Below are positions 13,701-25,870 of a stretch of 64,000 nt of DNA, one piece after another. The notes under the pieces are model-generated. The model was not told the DNA's origin, did no database searches, and saw only the letters and a program-made list of their open reading frames with translations. A program made the position numbers and the translations under genes. Position 1 is the stretch's first letter. Every line of letters starts with the position of its first letter. Source of the stretch: Sympetrum striolatum (Eukaryota; Arthropoda; Insecta; Odonata; Libellulidae); assembly GCA_947579665.1 (NCBI GenBank), contig OX388341.1, positions 1,798,001 to 1,862,000 on the forward strand, written 5' to 3'.

Positions 13701-16700
13701 GGCCTATGTTTGTACGATGTTACCATATTTATTTTTCTTTGGTTCAAGCTCGTCAGTGTTCTATTTAGAAAACCTTAAAAGATTTCATCGAGGAAGAAAT
13801 TAGATACGTTATTTGGTTACAAATGAGATTATTTATTCAATAGGGTTGACCGAGGTAAATAAAAGTATGGTCAAATAATTCGTTTAACAAAATCTACGCT
13901 TTTCCAGTTCGAAACGCACCCAGGATTGTCTTATTCGCCGACTAATATCTCTTCCTTAATAAAAATTTCATGAGATAGTTTCCATCCCGAGTCTGTACGC
14001 AGTGATTACATAACTTTTGTCGAATATCATAAACAACGTCGATGACAAAATAACTTGGTTTCATATCATCTCTCTACCCTCCCAGACGGGGCGAATCTGG
14101 CTCCCGAAAGCATTTTGAGCGTCCCTCGTTCATACATTCGAATTAACGTGAAGTTGGTAAGTTTATATTTTTCAGTTGAAGAAGAAAAGGGATTCGGAGT
14201 CGCGCAGTTCCTCCTCTTTCAGGTGATATGCATGAAATAGTTGATGATGAACAATGGCGTACTGATTATTATGACAACTGTTATTCATTCGTCAATTTAT
14301 TAATTCTTAGGTTTCGGAATAAAATGAAATCCCTCGTCTTACTTCGAGGGCCTCTCTCATAAGACCCAAGCAACCTTCGGGCTGACGATCTGATTATAAC
14401 ACTTTCTAGAAATATCAGTTTTACTGCCTCCTTTTTTCTCGAATGGAGAAACCATTTCTGAAATCTTAATTTTAATCTTTGAAACGGCAGGAGAATGATG
14501 TTCGAGATTGTCTGAAATGGAGGAGTGCTTTGAATGACGTTGTTTTCTTTTTGCCCTGTACACTTAATCAAGAAGTTAGGATGATACGATATTAGATCGT
14601 TATCTTTGCGTTACTCCCCCTTCATCTGAATTCCATTGTATCATCTTTCCATACCAGTAGTTTAATTCTAAAGTGATTAATTGGCGACTAAGGCCCTCCT
14701 GACCTCCATCCTGATCCTCTACCTGACTTAAAACATATTCATCGTGTTTTCCTTTCGAATATAACTCAAAAAATCAAAAGAATCTGATCGTCACGTAGTT
14801 TTCTCTCGTGACAGTTTGAAGCTACATTAATTTGTCGTCAAGGTGGAGCTAGCGTCGACCGATAAAAACATGACGCGCTATCTTTGCTCGATATGATCGG
14901 TATTTACCTCGATGCTTACTTGGATGGTCGAATTGGAGGGGACAAGTACGTCTATAATTTTACGGCTATTAAATCTTTTCGCCGAAGTTTCTCCTGAGCG
15001 TAATGCTCCGTACGAGACAAAATTTACACTCTTTTTCTCCGTATTGTTCATGTCATGACTGGAAAGACATCAGCGTTCTGACTTCGAAACTTTCCTTAAA
15101 GGGGAATTTACGCACTGGATCCGGATAATTCAAGTGAACCAGTCAATTCCATGGAATCCGAGGAGTATCTGGAATCAAGCGAAAAGGTACTTAAAGAATG
15201 GAAACCTGCGTCAGTTGGGAGGGCTCCAAAAATCTTCTTACTGTAAGAGGGTGTTCCCCGGCCTTGCGAGGGACTTCCGTATGCGTCTCCTTCACTCTCC
15301 ATCCGTGTTCCGAATACTCTTTTTGAGAGTGGTCTATTAGAGGCTCCTTTTTATTCATTTGCTGCATTCTCGTGTGGGAATAATTCTCCTGACACTCAGC
15401 ATTTCTGTCGAAAGCTGATGGGATTCTCATCTCCTCCATAGAAATAGCCACGAAACTCCGAGATCCGAGAAGAAGCATGCTTATTTCAGGGTATATCTGT
15501 CTGCCTGGAGGTATGTTGAATCCCTCCTTTGATTATTAAGTATCCGAAGGCCCTCTAATTCTCTACCACTTGGTTCCAAGAAATGGGAGAAGCTAATGAG
15601 GCTTACTAAGCAAGATGAGGAGTGAGTTTCAATGCTTGACTCGCTTAAATGTTGTATGCAGAACATCTTCTCGCAACTGCAGGACAATGAGCACTTTTCA
15701 TTGTGCTCAGTAAGACCAAAATGAATTAACATCACTCACTCATCTTTAATTCTATTAATCAATCTTATCACAATCATAAAGAAGACCGACATGAAAATTG
15801 ATGAAAGATATATTTTTCTCTAAATAAAAATAACATCAGCTATACGTTGTCTCAATAATTTGTCATTTATTACGTTAAAATACCACAAGTAACGTAGTTG
15901 TTGAATTTTACCTAGATTTTTTTGCAGTATTTTTGAAATTCGTCTAATAAACATGGGGTGGGTATATATTTGAAGAGGTGTATTCGAATTTGCGCTCAAA
16001 AAACTCCAACAAGATAACCACTGCTGCTCGCTCACGGAAAAGAACAGTCGCGTGATTTATTTAGGATTTCTTCAGCTATGGGAAATGTCATCTTGCCAAA
16101 TTTATATGCGGCTCAAGTATATACATATATACGATATATTTGGTTATATATAAATATATGTTTGATATTATATAAATACATATTTAATAATACATAAATA
16201 TACATTTAATCATGGTTAGCATGGGTATCTTTCATGTCTTCTACCTTGCACTTGGACCATATGTCTAAAAATTCCTTACTAAAGGTATTTTCCTTTACTG
16301 GCGGATGGCACCGATCACTCTTTGCCATCTGTATCCATTTGGGTCTCTGAATCTTCAATCATCTTCAGCAATCCTTTTTCTCAAATATTTGACCCTTCAA
16401 TTTCCTCACCATTATTACTGCAATCAGAATCATCAATTCCCCCAAATTATATTTATTTTCCTCTTTTGTTTGTTATTCTTTCAACTCACTTTTCTACGAC
16501 ACACCAACATATTGACCTTCCTTTCTTAGGGTCAACGTTTCGCATCCACACTTTGGATCGCACTTTTGAAATGTTTCCCCGTTTCCGGTAGGAAGGCCTA
16601 TGGTCATTATTTCCCTTAGTTTCATTAAAGCTTCCTTAGAAACTTCTAAATTCTATTATGTTGCTTCTATCCCAAGAAAGAACACAAATAGTTAACTCGA

Positions 16701-19700
16701 TTCAATCGATTTATCTGTTCGGTGGTTTCCCATTTCACCCTCAATGAAGATTCCTTTGGTAAATCTTATAACTTTAAAATTCACAGTCTCTGGCGATGTC
16801 ATGTGGAAATACGTCATGATTAAGAAGAACAATTTGTACTTTTTCCACAGTATTTATTGGTCACTCGTTCCTTGATAATTAGCTTATGGTAAAGATTCGC
16901 CTGTTTTGCCGTACTTTTATATATTATGCTTTACGTTTTTGCTTAGTCACTTGATGATCAATCTCTGAAACTAGTCGAGTTTTGTTCCCATCTATAGTTT
17001 TTAATATATTCTTCTCATAACTTTATTTTTCTGACGTATATTTTCATTTCAAAACCCCAGTGCTTTCTGATAAAAAAAAGTTACTTCGACAAATATCAAT
17101 GATGTCATTGATACATACAGTTTCTTTTGAGCGGACGGGAAGTCTCAATTGGCCGGAGTAGATTTATTCCTTTCTTAATCACGCACCGTAGACTTCCTTT
17201 GCGCATACGATACCGGTTTCTCTTCTTCTCCACCAACTATCTTTTCTTTGCTAATTGATTCTCAATTTTCGTAATTTTCCATGAAGAGTCAAATAAATGT
17301 CTTAGAGATGTCTCACTCTGTTTCTAATTCTGGCTAATTTATTCCCCTTCAGCCGTCTTACCTCATGCTAATTAATTTTAAGTTCGAATTTTATCGCCTT
17401 TCCTATCCAACCTAATATCTTACAACCCTCATTAATGCCACTATGTCGAAAGACTTTTTAAAAGCTTAGCCGAGGTTCAGCTGTTTTATGCGCTCCAATC
17501 GATTCATCGGTGACATTGCTAGACGCCGCTTTTGCCACTAATTGAATATTACCATAATTATAGTATTATTGATGTGTAATTGAAGGTGAATATTGATGCC
17601 TCTTGCTTGAAACCAAGAGTCAAGGTTGTGTATATATTTTTAATTTATCAGGATAATTGTATAGTATAAACGAATATATAATTGTAAAGTATAATTATGA
17701 ACTGACATCTAAGTAGCTTCCGATGAACCTCGGAGGAGGACGATCTTATTCTTTCTAAAATAAATTATGCGAAGATTTATTTATTTACCATGTTATATTT
17801 AAATGTTTGCATTCAACAAAGTAGCGGGAAAGCCTATACGCAATTGAACACTGAGGTTCTGTTGAAATACCAGTATATTTTCAATTAAGGATTTCCTCTT
17901 CTGCGCCACGAATATGTTTATTCCTGCCAATATCGACACAGTCTTGAAGTGTCTCGAGGTCAGCGGATTTGTGTGTGATAGCGGCTCGTCTCCGTCATAC
18001 AGAATGATTGTTGACTAGAAGAAATGCGCGCAACGATGTGATTTGTTAGTTGGCGGGAATTCGAATGGAGCGCAAAAAACACGTCAAATGCCACGAAGAA
18101 TGTCGGAAATGTTTAGTTTTAGACGAATGTATAAGTATTTATGTGCTGGAGGGAGTAGAATTCATCTTCTTTCATCGCTTTAACTCCTGTCTCTGTTCGT
18201 GGCTGTGATAAAATGCTTAATAATGGCATTCATTTCGTCGTTTCTTATCGAATTCCATGAAAAGCGTTAGTCACAGTGATTCTGTGCTGCTTTCACCAGA
18301 GCTTAATTCACTTATATTATTTAATTTGAGTGAGGGAAGCAAGTGTTCCTCATATTTCCTAATAAGTCTAATGTTCTTTCCGATTCTTTTACTAACTAAT
18401 GTTGGAGTAGAAGTCCTTCCGTCCATCACAGATGTCATGTGATTGCATCACTCTCATTTCTACGCTTCACAAGTGAGCCGTTTTAGCTGTGTCGGTTTGG
18501 TGCCGGTTCAGTCGTTCCGTTTTGACGGAAAAACTCCGAGAAAGAATATAATTGAAGACGCAGAGATTCCAATTATAGAAATCGTTCAATGGCAAGGTTC
18601 TCATACAGCTGTGTTGCTAAACAAACTGGTTTGTAATCGAGCGGAATTTTCTTGGAATAATTTTAAAGGCTATATACCGGATATGTCTCTGTTTACACAC
18701 TTCAAAGTTCTGGTATGATCCTGTGATTTTGTGGAAAAATAGTCCTGAATTATGAGAGATGATTGTGTGATTGATAACTACAGAGGTAGATAAATTCTGT
18801 AATTGAAGAATAATTTATAATACTGTTTTAGAAATGTTCAATTGGGAAATTTAAGCAGATTCAGTATTAAATGGGAATGCATTTTCAGATTGAAACTAAT
18901 TAATTGCTAAGAGCCGGTCTGCATTAAATCCCTAAGCAAAGAAAACTTGACGCCACTTGTTCGTGGTTCTTCTGATATCTGCGCGGACGAAAAATTTTAA
19001 GATATAAAATCCTAAGTCAACTAATGTTAAATTTTCGTCTTGAAGCTGTGACAAAGCTATCAATAACTTAATCTACGTATCATGGATACAAATTCCCTGG
19101 TCAGTGGACATGCTTGATTGCTGTTCTAGTGCTTCCAATTGTTGGCCATTGCTTCGGTTTCTCGGGTTCATCGACGATAAGAATCGGACTTGGTAGATCA
19201 ATTCTCTCGATTTGCACGTTGTCCTCTGTCGATTGAAATTGATAAATCTTCGTTGATGCCCACCAACTTTATAACGTTGATTAAATCTTTCAGCTGTTAT
19301 CGAATTAGATAGCCGTCTTCAAGCGCCTCTTTCCTGTATTTCATTTTCTAAATCATGTCTTCTTGGGACTCACAATCAAATCCACTGAAACATTTGCTGA
19401 AATAGAAATTCAAGTGAAGATAAATGAAACTTGCGGCGAAAAAATATCTCTCCTGATTTAACGTGATGACTGTTTTAGTTAATAAATTGTAGTATAAAAT
19501 ACTCCGACACATAATGAACTTGAAACACGTTACCATAATTATCTCGGTGTATTTAGTAGTACATGTAAAATATTTTGGCCAGAAAGGAGAATATTATTAG
19601 GATATTCATCAATTCAAAAACATAAAATGTTCTTTAAATGAAAGTAATTTGTACTCTCAAGTTACGCGTGTGTTAACGTCATACCAAGATAACAGACGGA

Positions 19701-21529
19701 GAGCCTCAATTCTTTCAGTTTAAGATAAATCTCCGTAGGGGAAGTATCTCTAACTTAAGTTATGTAAGTCATTTACTGCTAAGTTGGCTGATGAATTCAA
19801 ATTCGATTAATTTATCTAAATTAAACCCTAGCAGTTATCAAAAAATTTCCTGCGTTACGTAGTGAAAATATTCTAATCGTAGACGATGTTGAAGTTCAAA
19901 GTGTTAAGTACAATGTTTGCACCTTCTTTTTGCGTATCAGTTTTAACTCGATACATATTTAATGATCGTGTTTCGATTTCCAAGGTTACCTCAAATTTAT
20001 TTTGATGACTTGACATAAATGTGATCCTTGGGTTGGAAGAAGATGTCACTGGAAAGAGCTTCACTTGCTCTGAAAACTGCCCTTTTTTAGCTGTAAATAT
20101 CCATGCATCTCGTACACCATCAATTTCCATATGTAACCAGGGGCAGATGTTGACAATACTCATGTAAACTCATGGAAGTCGTGTGGAATCGATGTATTTA
20201 GGCTTTAAATTAATTCTAAACATGCATTTAAAGTTATTATGAGGTTGTAGGGGTGATTTAGAGACTCCGTCATCCGCAGAGAATGAAAGGGACTTCTGAA
20301 GAGTTAAAGATGGAATATTTCCCGTCGAGTACATAATTGAAAATGCAGTAATTGAAATAGTAGTGCGAAAAAGTGTCTCACCGAGAGTAATAGGCTTTTC
20401 GCAACTGGATAGCAAAATGCCAATCCTAGATATGATCTAACTGTACAGAATTCTATGCGTGGGAAAGTGATGACGAGGACACACACAATCTTGGACATAA
20501 AATAGAGCAATTTTTGAAGAACTGAATTAAATTCATTTTGAGCTATGGCTTGTGGAAATGGTAACGACGGAGGAAGACGATGGATCAATTTAATTAGTTG
20601 TGAAGAGTACAATCTTTCGAACACAAAAACGGAGGAGAGATACTTGTAGAAGGTTGTTGTTGGAGGATAAATCACACGCACGTTTTCAGGTGAAAATAAA
20701 AGAATGTTATCTGGAAAGGGCAGTTCTTATAATTTAGACTCGACGAAATGCTAACTCAAGTCTGTGAATTTTAGAATCGAGGGAAAATGTCGGTGAGGAT
20801 AAATTTGAGGGTGGACCCGAAGTTAACATTTCAGAGGCTAATATGGAAGAAATAGTAACTATTGGAAAAGGAGGAGAGATTATAGAGAGAGAATTCTGCC
20901 GATGGAGCCACACCAACATTAAAGGAAAGATTTCCAAATTTAGTGAAATTGCTTCGAATGGTTTGGAAGTGAAATTAGGGAAAGTGTGTTTAGGCGAAAT
21001 ATCTGTGCGAAGAAGTACAACCTTATGCAAGTTAAAGCAGAAGCAACAGAACAGTTACTCTATTGATTACGAGGGAAAATCCAATGCTGTTCAAGACAGA
21101 AATTCGTTACAAAAATCCTATTCGAAGAATAAAAATAGCTTTCTGATGAAAAAAAATATTTCAGAAACTCCATTAAGTATCTATAACCGATATTTCTGTA
21201 TATAAGGTGAATGAAGATGGTAAATGATCTGAATTTCAGAAAGAATTGTTTTGTCAGATCTGAAATGCACCTGAATATGGACATAATAGCATCGGAACTA
21301 GCGAAAATGTAGAAAACATTGAATGAACTACACGACTGTATGTTACGAGGCATGTTTGAAAGATAAGTACCGTTTTGGTTTAAAATAGTAAAACAGGATT
21401 GTATAGAAATAATTTTATTTTCGTCGTATTAACTGAAAGGGAGGAATGCCTTGTATGGAAGGAGACCTCTCCGCGCACAAATGGGCCATAAAATGCGATT
21501 TATTCTTCGTGAGCAAATAATCTGCTTGA
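10736..21529. other. Long non-coding stretch
   Basis: About 10.8 kb with no exon I can support. It includes a CG-richer patch at about 12590-12990, an AT-rich simple-sequence patch at about 16110-16205, and a segment at 16780-16853 that resembles the stem-forming part of the MITE at 29966-30576. Short open frames here lack any family resemblance. Confidence 0.5.
16780..16853 (+). repeat. Related copy of one arm of the MITE hairpin
   Basis: The segment from cacagtctctggcgatgtc to gtactttttccacag closely matches 30141-30210 (tctcaggcgacgtc to gtactttttccacag), including gtggaaatacgtcatgat. Unlike the copy at 30 kb it is not followed by its own inverted duplicate. It shows that the arm existed as a single-copy segment in this family. 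Confidence 0.6.
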
Positions 21530-21914
21530 AATTCTTCAAAGATGTTCGCAAGTAGAGGAAAGAGGAGATTTGAAGAAGACCAGTTTGGATTTAGAATAAG
21601 TAGAGGTACTTGAGTAGCTATTCTTGCAGTGTGATTCACTATCTTAAGTGAACGCAGAATCACACTTTTCACTGACTTCGTGAATCTAGAAAAAGCTTTC
21701 GGCAATGCTGTGGAGAGCAAAACGCTTCGAACCCTAAAAGAAATTGGAATAAATTCTTAGATTTATCAGATGCACTGAGTTAACACCATCCCCTCGCTAT
21801 TGGAGTCGCGACAGGAGACGGATCTCTATACTTATAAAGGCAAGGGATCAGATTCTGTAAGGAACAAACAGTCTTGATCAACTGAGAAGGAAATGTAGAA
21901 GCTATAATAAAAAA
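21530..21914 (+). pseudogene. Fossil LINE reverse transcriptase, left part
   Basis: The plus-strand translation shows a decayed EDQFGFR segment near 21570, an F-D/N-LEKAFG block (normally F-x-D-F-x-KAFD) and a LRTLKEIGI segment, in shifting frames with stops. The spacing resembles the reverse transcriptase inserted at 49375-50750, so it is probably a relative of that LINE. It is interrupted on the right by repeat copy B. Confidence 0.6.
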
Positions 21915-22592
21915 TCTGATATGGCCAGCATAAAACTTTCTCCATATATAAGATGTAAATATTTATCTACGACAGTATTTTCAAACTCTAATATTCAATC
22001 TAAACTTGGAAGATAAGTGATTAATTTATATTATATTATCTTTTACGTCACAAACGTTATAAATAATGTTTTTTGGGACATGTTCGAAGAAAAACGATGA
22101 AATTGGCCTTTCGCCCAGAGCGCCCTCAAAGAACATAATCAGCTACTTCCGGTTTATCAGTATTTCACGAATAACTCCTAAACAATCAGTGATACATAAA
22201 TATGTATCATACTAAAGTTATAGTAAATTACATTTTCTAAGACTTTTATAAATAATAGTATATACCAAAATATCAGATTAATGGAGATATTTTGCAAAAA
22301 CGGAAATTTGCTTCGAAGAATAAATCTCGACTTCCGGTTAACCGATTTACTCATAAAACTAATCAACTCTGACAGCACCCACCATAGTGCTATATATGAA
22401 GTTTAGTATTGATACGACTAATAGTTTTTACGTTTGAGCGCCCACAAATACACACATACATACACAATTACATCATTCCGAAAATGGTCAAAACGTGTTC
22501 TAGGAACCCCAAAACATGTATTTCCGTTGAAATCTCGAAGTCGATTTTTTCATGAAAACAATACTTTCTCTATACTACGTATATGGAGAAAG
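21915..22592 (-). repeat. Unnamed interspersed repeat, copy B
   Basis: Minus-oriented copy. It begins at low coordinates with the family 3' end (tctgatatggccag, rc) and ends at 22592 with the 5' end (atactacgtatatggagaaag). It retains the full middle section, including a cggaagtagctgattatg block and the ggacatgttcgaaga block that the other copies lack or split. It is inserted inside a fossil reverse transcriptase, with taaaaaa-like sequence on each side that may be a target duplication. Confidence 0.82.
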
Positions 22593-22870
22593 TAAAAAAG
22601 GAGTAAGGCAGAGGTGCTACTGATCATCAATGAACTTCAATGAATACATTGAGAAGGCAACAAAAGAAAGACGCTGTGCGAATATTATTAGTAAGAATCA
22701 GCACGTATCGTTTGTAGTCGCTGAAAGAAGTTAGATAAGGCGATAATAAGGAGTCTTCTAGTAGAGTAAAGTATATAAAAATGAAGCTAATGCACTACGA
22801 TAATTTAGCAATAAGAAAGCTTAGAGGATGGGTCACACATTCGGTGGAATAAAATGCTAGAAAGATGGCT
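22593..22870 (+). pseudogene. Fossil LINE reverse transcriptase, right part
   Basis: Directly after repeat copy B the plus strand reads GVRQRCY, matching the reverse-transcriptase motif G-V-R-Q-G-C, followed by FNEYIEKATKE. This continues the fossil at 21530-21914, so copy B split an existing LINE. Stops and frameshifts are frequent. Confidence 0.55.
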
Positions 22871-23542
22871 TGTTAATCAGGAAGTTTTAATCTCACGATT
22901 TCACGATCCTTACACGTGTTTCCGTGTGTTCGTGACTTGAAAAAGGTTAAAAAAGGACACAAATACGCAATATTAAGATCCTCATCATCCGTATTGTCGT
23001 TTGAGAAAAAAAATATATAATCTTTGTGACTTTTTCAGATTACTTTTGAAGACTGTTACTCTTTAAAATGTTTTTTCATTGAGAAGTGACCTATATTTAT
23101 TACTAATGGTGATAATGACTAATTAATGAGTGTTTATTGCACGACGTGAATGTTCATGTGCACGACCATTTTCATGATGAAATTCTTATGAAATCGCCCG
23201 ATTCATGACGATTTATGTTAGTGACACTGAGGTTATTTTCATTGCCATTGACGTAGTATTTGCCCTCAAAAGGACTTCTCTTTGAGAGGCGTTCAGGAGG
23301 GTCAAGGAGAGACCAACCTCCATTTTGTGCTTCTCTTTCTTAGAAATAAAAGTTTATTCGCACAACTTGAAAGAAATACAACTCGAAAGAAATACAACTT
23401 TCGGAATTGCATACTTTAAATTTTGAATAATGAGTTGATTGAAGGACTTCGAGTTACAACGAACATACATGGCATTACAATTAAGAATGCGTCGGCTTAA
23501 TATTAATGCGATTTTTTTTGACGTATCGGGTATAGGCGTAAT
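22871..23542. other. Non-coding stretch
   Basis: AT-rich filler between the fossil reverse transcriptase and repeat copy C. No gene or element was recognised. Confidence 0.5.
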
Positions 23543-24260
23543 CTTTCTCCATATACGTAGTGTAGAGAAAGTATTGATTTCATGAAAATAATCGATTTCG
23601 AGATTTCAACGGAAATACATGTTTTGGGGTCCCTAGAACACGTTTTGACCATTTTCGGAATGATGTAATTGTGTATGTATGTGTGTATTTGTGGGCGCTC
23701 AAACGTAAAAACCATTAGTCGTATCAATACCAAACTTCATATATAGCACTTTGGTAGGTGCCGTTTATAGTTGATTAGTTTTTGGAGTAAATCGGTTAAC
23801 CGGAACTCGAGATTTACTCTTCGAAGCTCATTTCCGTTTTTAAAAAAATATCTCCATAAATATGATATTTACTATCACGTATAAAAGTTTCTGAAAATGC
23901 AATTCACTACAGCTTTTGCATTAAACATATTTGTATATCACTGAATGTTTAGAAGTTATTCATGAAGTACCAATCAACCGGAAGTTGCTGATTATTTACT
24001 TTGTGGGCGTTCTAGCATGAAAACTGTTTGTCGTATGAACACCTAATTTCATATATAGTACTTTGTTAGGTGCCGTTAGAGTTGATTAGTTTTTGGAGTA
24101 AACCGGTTGACCGGAAGTGGAGCTTTATTTTTTGAAACTCGTTTCCGTTTTAGCAACATTTCTCCATTAATCTAATATTTAGGTATATACAATTATCTAC
24201 AAAAGTTACAAAAAAAAATAATTTTCTATAAGTTTTATTTAAATATTTTCGGTATCAACC
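23543..24260 (+). repeat. Unnamed interspersed repeat, copy C, left part
   Basis: Starts with ctttctccatatacgtagtg and follows the family order. It contains the core gttgattagtttttggag...cggaag twice (about 23770 and 24070), an internal tandem duplication not present in copy D. Homology fades at about 24260, before the mariner remnant. It resumes at 25168. Confidence 0.8.
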
Positions 24261-24367
24261 ACCGTTTATGAGTCGTATCATAATTGACCATTTTTTCTGG
24301 TTATAGTCACATATTTACGTTCGTTGTCGTTTTCATTTATTTTTCACCTTTTCATTATAATGTTTAA

Positions 24368-25167
24368 TACGAGGCTTGTCCAGAAGTAAGTGTGTACTGA
24401 ATTTTTGAAGGATATAATCATTTTCATTTGAACAATAAAATTACCTGGTTACATCAGTACATATGCAAGCTATTATTCGACATAGTCGCCATTCCTCTCA
24501 ATGCAGATGGTGAACCGGGGTATTAATTTTTTGATGCCTTCCTCGAAGTAGTTTCCCGCCAAACACATCGTCTACTTCTCCACCTCCCCCTTCACCTCCT
24601 CGTTGGTTGAAAATCTTTTTCCACCCATGTGCAGCTTCAGGGAGGTAAAAAGATAGTAATCTGAAGGTGCTAGGTCAAGGGAATACGCGGGATGGTTCAG
24701 GACATCCCATTTAAACTAGGCGAGCAGTTCCTTCGCACGGCCTCCACTCGATTCAACTTGTGTTGGTCTGTCAGCCGTTTTGGGACCCACCTCGCAGATA
24801 GTTTCCGATATCCGAGGGTTTCGGTGATGGTTTTGTGTAGCAGAGATCTAGAGATTTGTGGAAACATCGCAGAAAGTTCATCCACAGTCGATCTGTGATC
24901 GTTAAGGAGCGCATTTCCGATTTTTTTCACAATTTCGTCAGTCACAATCGAAGTTCTTCCGCTCCTCTGATCATCATGCACAGACGTACGACCGTTTTTA
25001 AACTCGCGACATCACTTGAACACACTAGTACGATTCATAGCTTTATCACCATATGCAGTTTTTACCTCATTATAAACCTGAAACGTAGTTTTTCCCTTCC
25101 ATACAAGGTAACGGATGACGCCGCGTATTTCGCACTTGGCGGGAGATTGGTGCTTGTAGTAGACTCA
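24368..25167 (-). mobile_element. Mariner transposon remnant inside repeat copy C
   Basis: The right end of the element (low coordinates) shows TA followed by cgaggcttgtccagaagtaa, a mariner-type terminal repeat. The matching terminal repeat at the other end is missing: sequence passes directly from the transposase 5' region into the remainder of repeat copy C. The insertion also replaced a piece of copy C, judged against copy B, so a rearrangement followed or accompanied insertion. Confidence 0.75.
24480..25150 (-). pseudogene. Mariner transposase, internally deleted
   Basis: Minus strand. The N-terminal helix-turn-helix region is readable: CEIRGVIRYL, KTAYGDKAMNRTSVFK, then a TGA at 25012-25014 where mariners have Trp, then REFKNGRTSVHDDQRSGR and YRKLSARWVPKRLTDQHK. 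The middle of the protein with the first catalytic Asp residues is deleted. The C-terminal part resumes out of frame with a WDVLNHPAYSLDLAPSDYYLF segment, containing the last catalytic Asp, and a degraded end at I-P-R-F-T-I-C-I-E-R. A DD(34)D transposase cuts and pastes at TA; this one is dead. Confidence 0.85.
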
Positions 25168-25367
25168 AAAGGCCAATTTCACCAGTTTTCATCGAATATG
25201 TCCCGAAAAACATTATTTATAATGTTTGTGACGTAAAAGTCAATATCATATGAATTAATCACTAATATATCTTCCAAATTTATATTGAATAAAGACTTCG
25301 ACAATATTGTCGTAGATAAATATATGTATCTTATATATGGAGAAAGTCATGTGCTGGCCACATCAGA
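25168..25367 (+). repeat. Unnamed interspersed repeat, copy C, right part
   Basis: Resumes with aaaggccaatttcaccag, matching the aaaggccaatttcatcg segment of copy B, then continues through the gtttgtgacgtaaaag block, a gtcgtagataaatata segment and the closing tatatggagaaagtcatg...ggccacatcaga. Same orientation as 23543-24260. Confidence 0.8.
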
Positions 25368-25530
25368 TTATTTTAGTAGAACTAATGATTTACCGTGATT
25401 AACTGTTATGGACAGCAGAGACACCGTTTTTGGCCAAAAGAGACTCGGATGTACCGGGTGATGTGCCTCTAACCAGTTAACTTTCAACTTTGTTGACTTC
25501 ACCAATAACCAAAATTGTTGGAAAGACTAA

Positions 25531-25870
25531 GGGCTTGAACACACGGACCACATTTTGCAGTCGGTTTCGACTGCAAAATGACGCTGAACTGTGGTCGGTA
25601 TTCCGTCACCATAAGAAAAACATAGGAAATGCTGAGATCCGCACACACGAGCGTATTTACGACCACAAGCCGGCAGCTGTGGTCGGTCCCGGCCACCGAC
25701 CACAGCCTTTCACCCCAACACACGAGCCACACTTCGACTTCCAATACAACCAGACAGGTGAAGTCGGGTCCAACCACAGGCGAACCACAACTTGTGGTCC
25801 ACCTGTGGTCAGTCCCAACTGCAACTCAACCTCTTTTTTGTGGTCGAGACCAACTGCAAAATGTGAGCCC
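25531..25870. repeat. GC-rich MITE with nested inverted motifs
   Basis: Left end gggcttgaacacacggacc, right end (rc) gggctcacattttgcagt; both share cacattttgcagt followed by ggt-t/c-tcg in opposite orientations. The interior has many gaccaca and tgtggtc words facing each other. TAA precedes the left end, as in Harbinger elements, but no matching triplet was found at the right. Several overlapping open frames here reflect base composition rather than a gene. Confidence 0.55.
25551..25580. repeat. Perfect 13-bp hairpin in MITE end
   Basis: cattttgcagtcg at 25551-25563 is followed by gttt and the exact reverse complement cgactgcaaaatg at 25568-25580. Confidence 0.9.

Noticed and set aside
15096..15240. 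Plus-strand reading LDPDNSSEPVNSMESEEYLESS followed by a GAAAAG|GTACTT donor-like site
   Set aside because: Only about 48 codons, no acceptor, no family resemblance; equally explained by chance.
16110..16205. AT-rich block with atata words
   Set aside because: Simple sequence; no regular period or element ends.
20843..21205. 120-residue plus-strand frame
   Set aside because: No recognisable domain or splice context. Lys/Ser-rich composition is typical of AT-rich non-coding DNA, and it lies near fossil LINE sequence.
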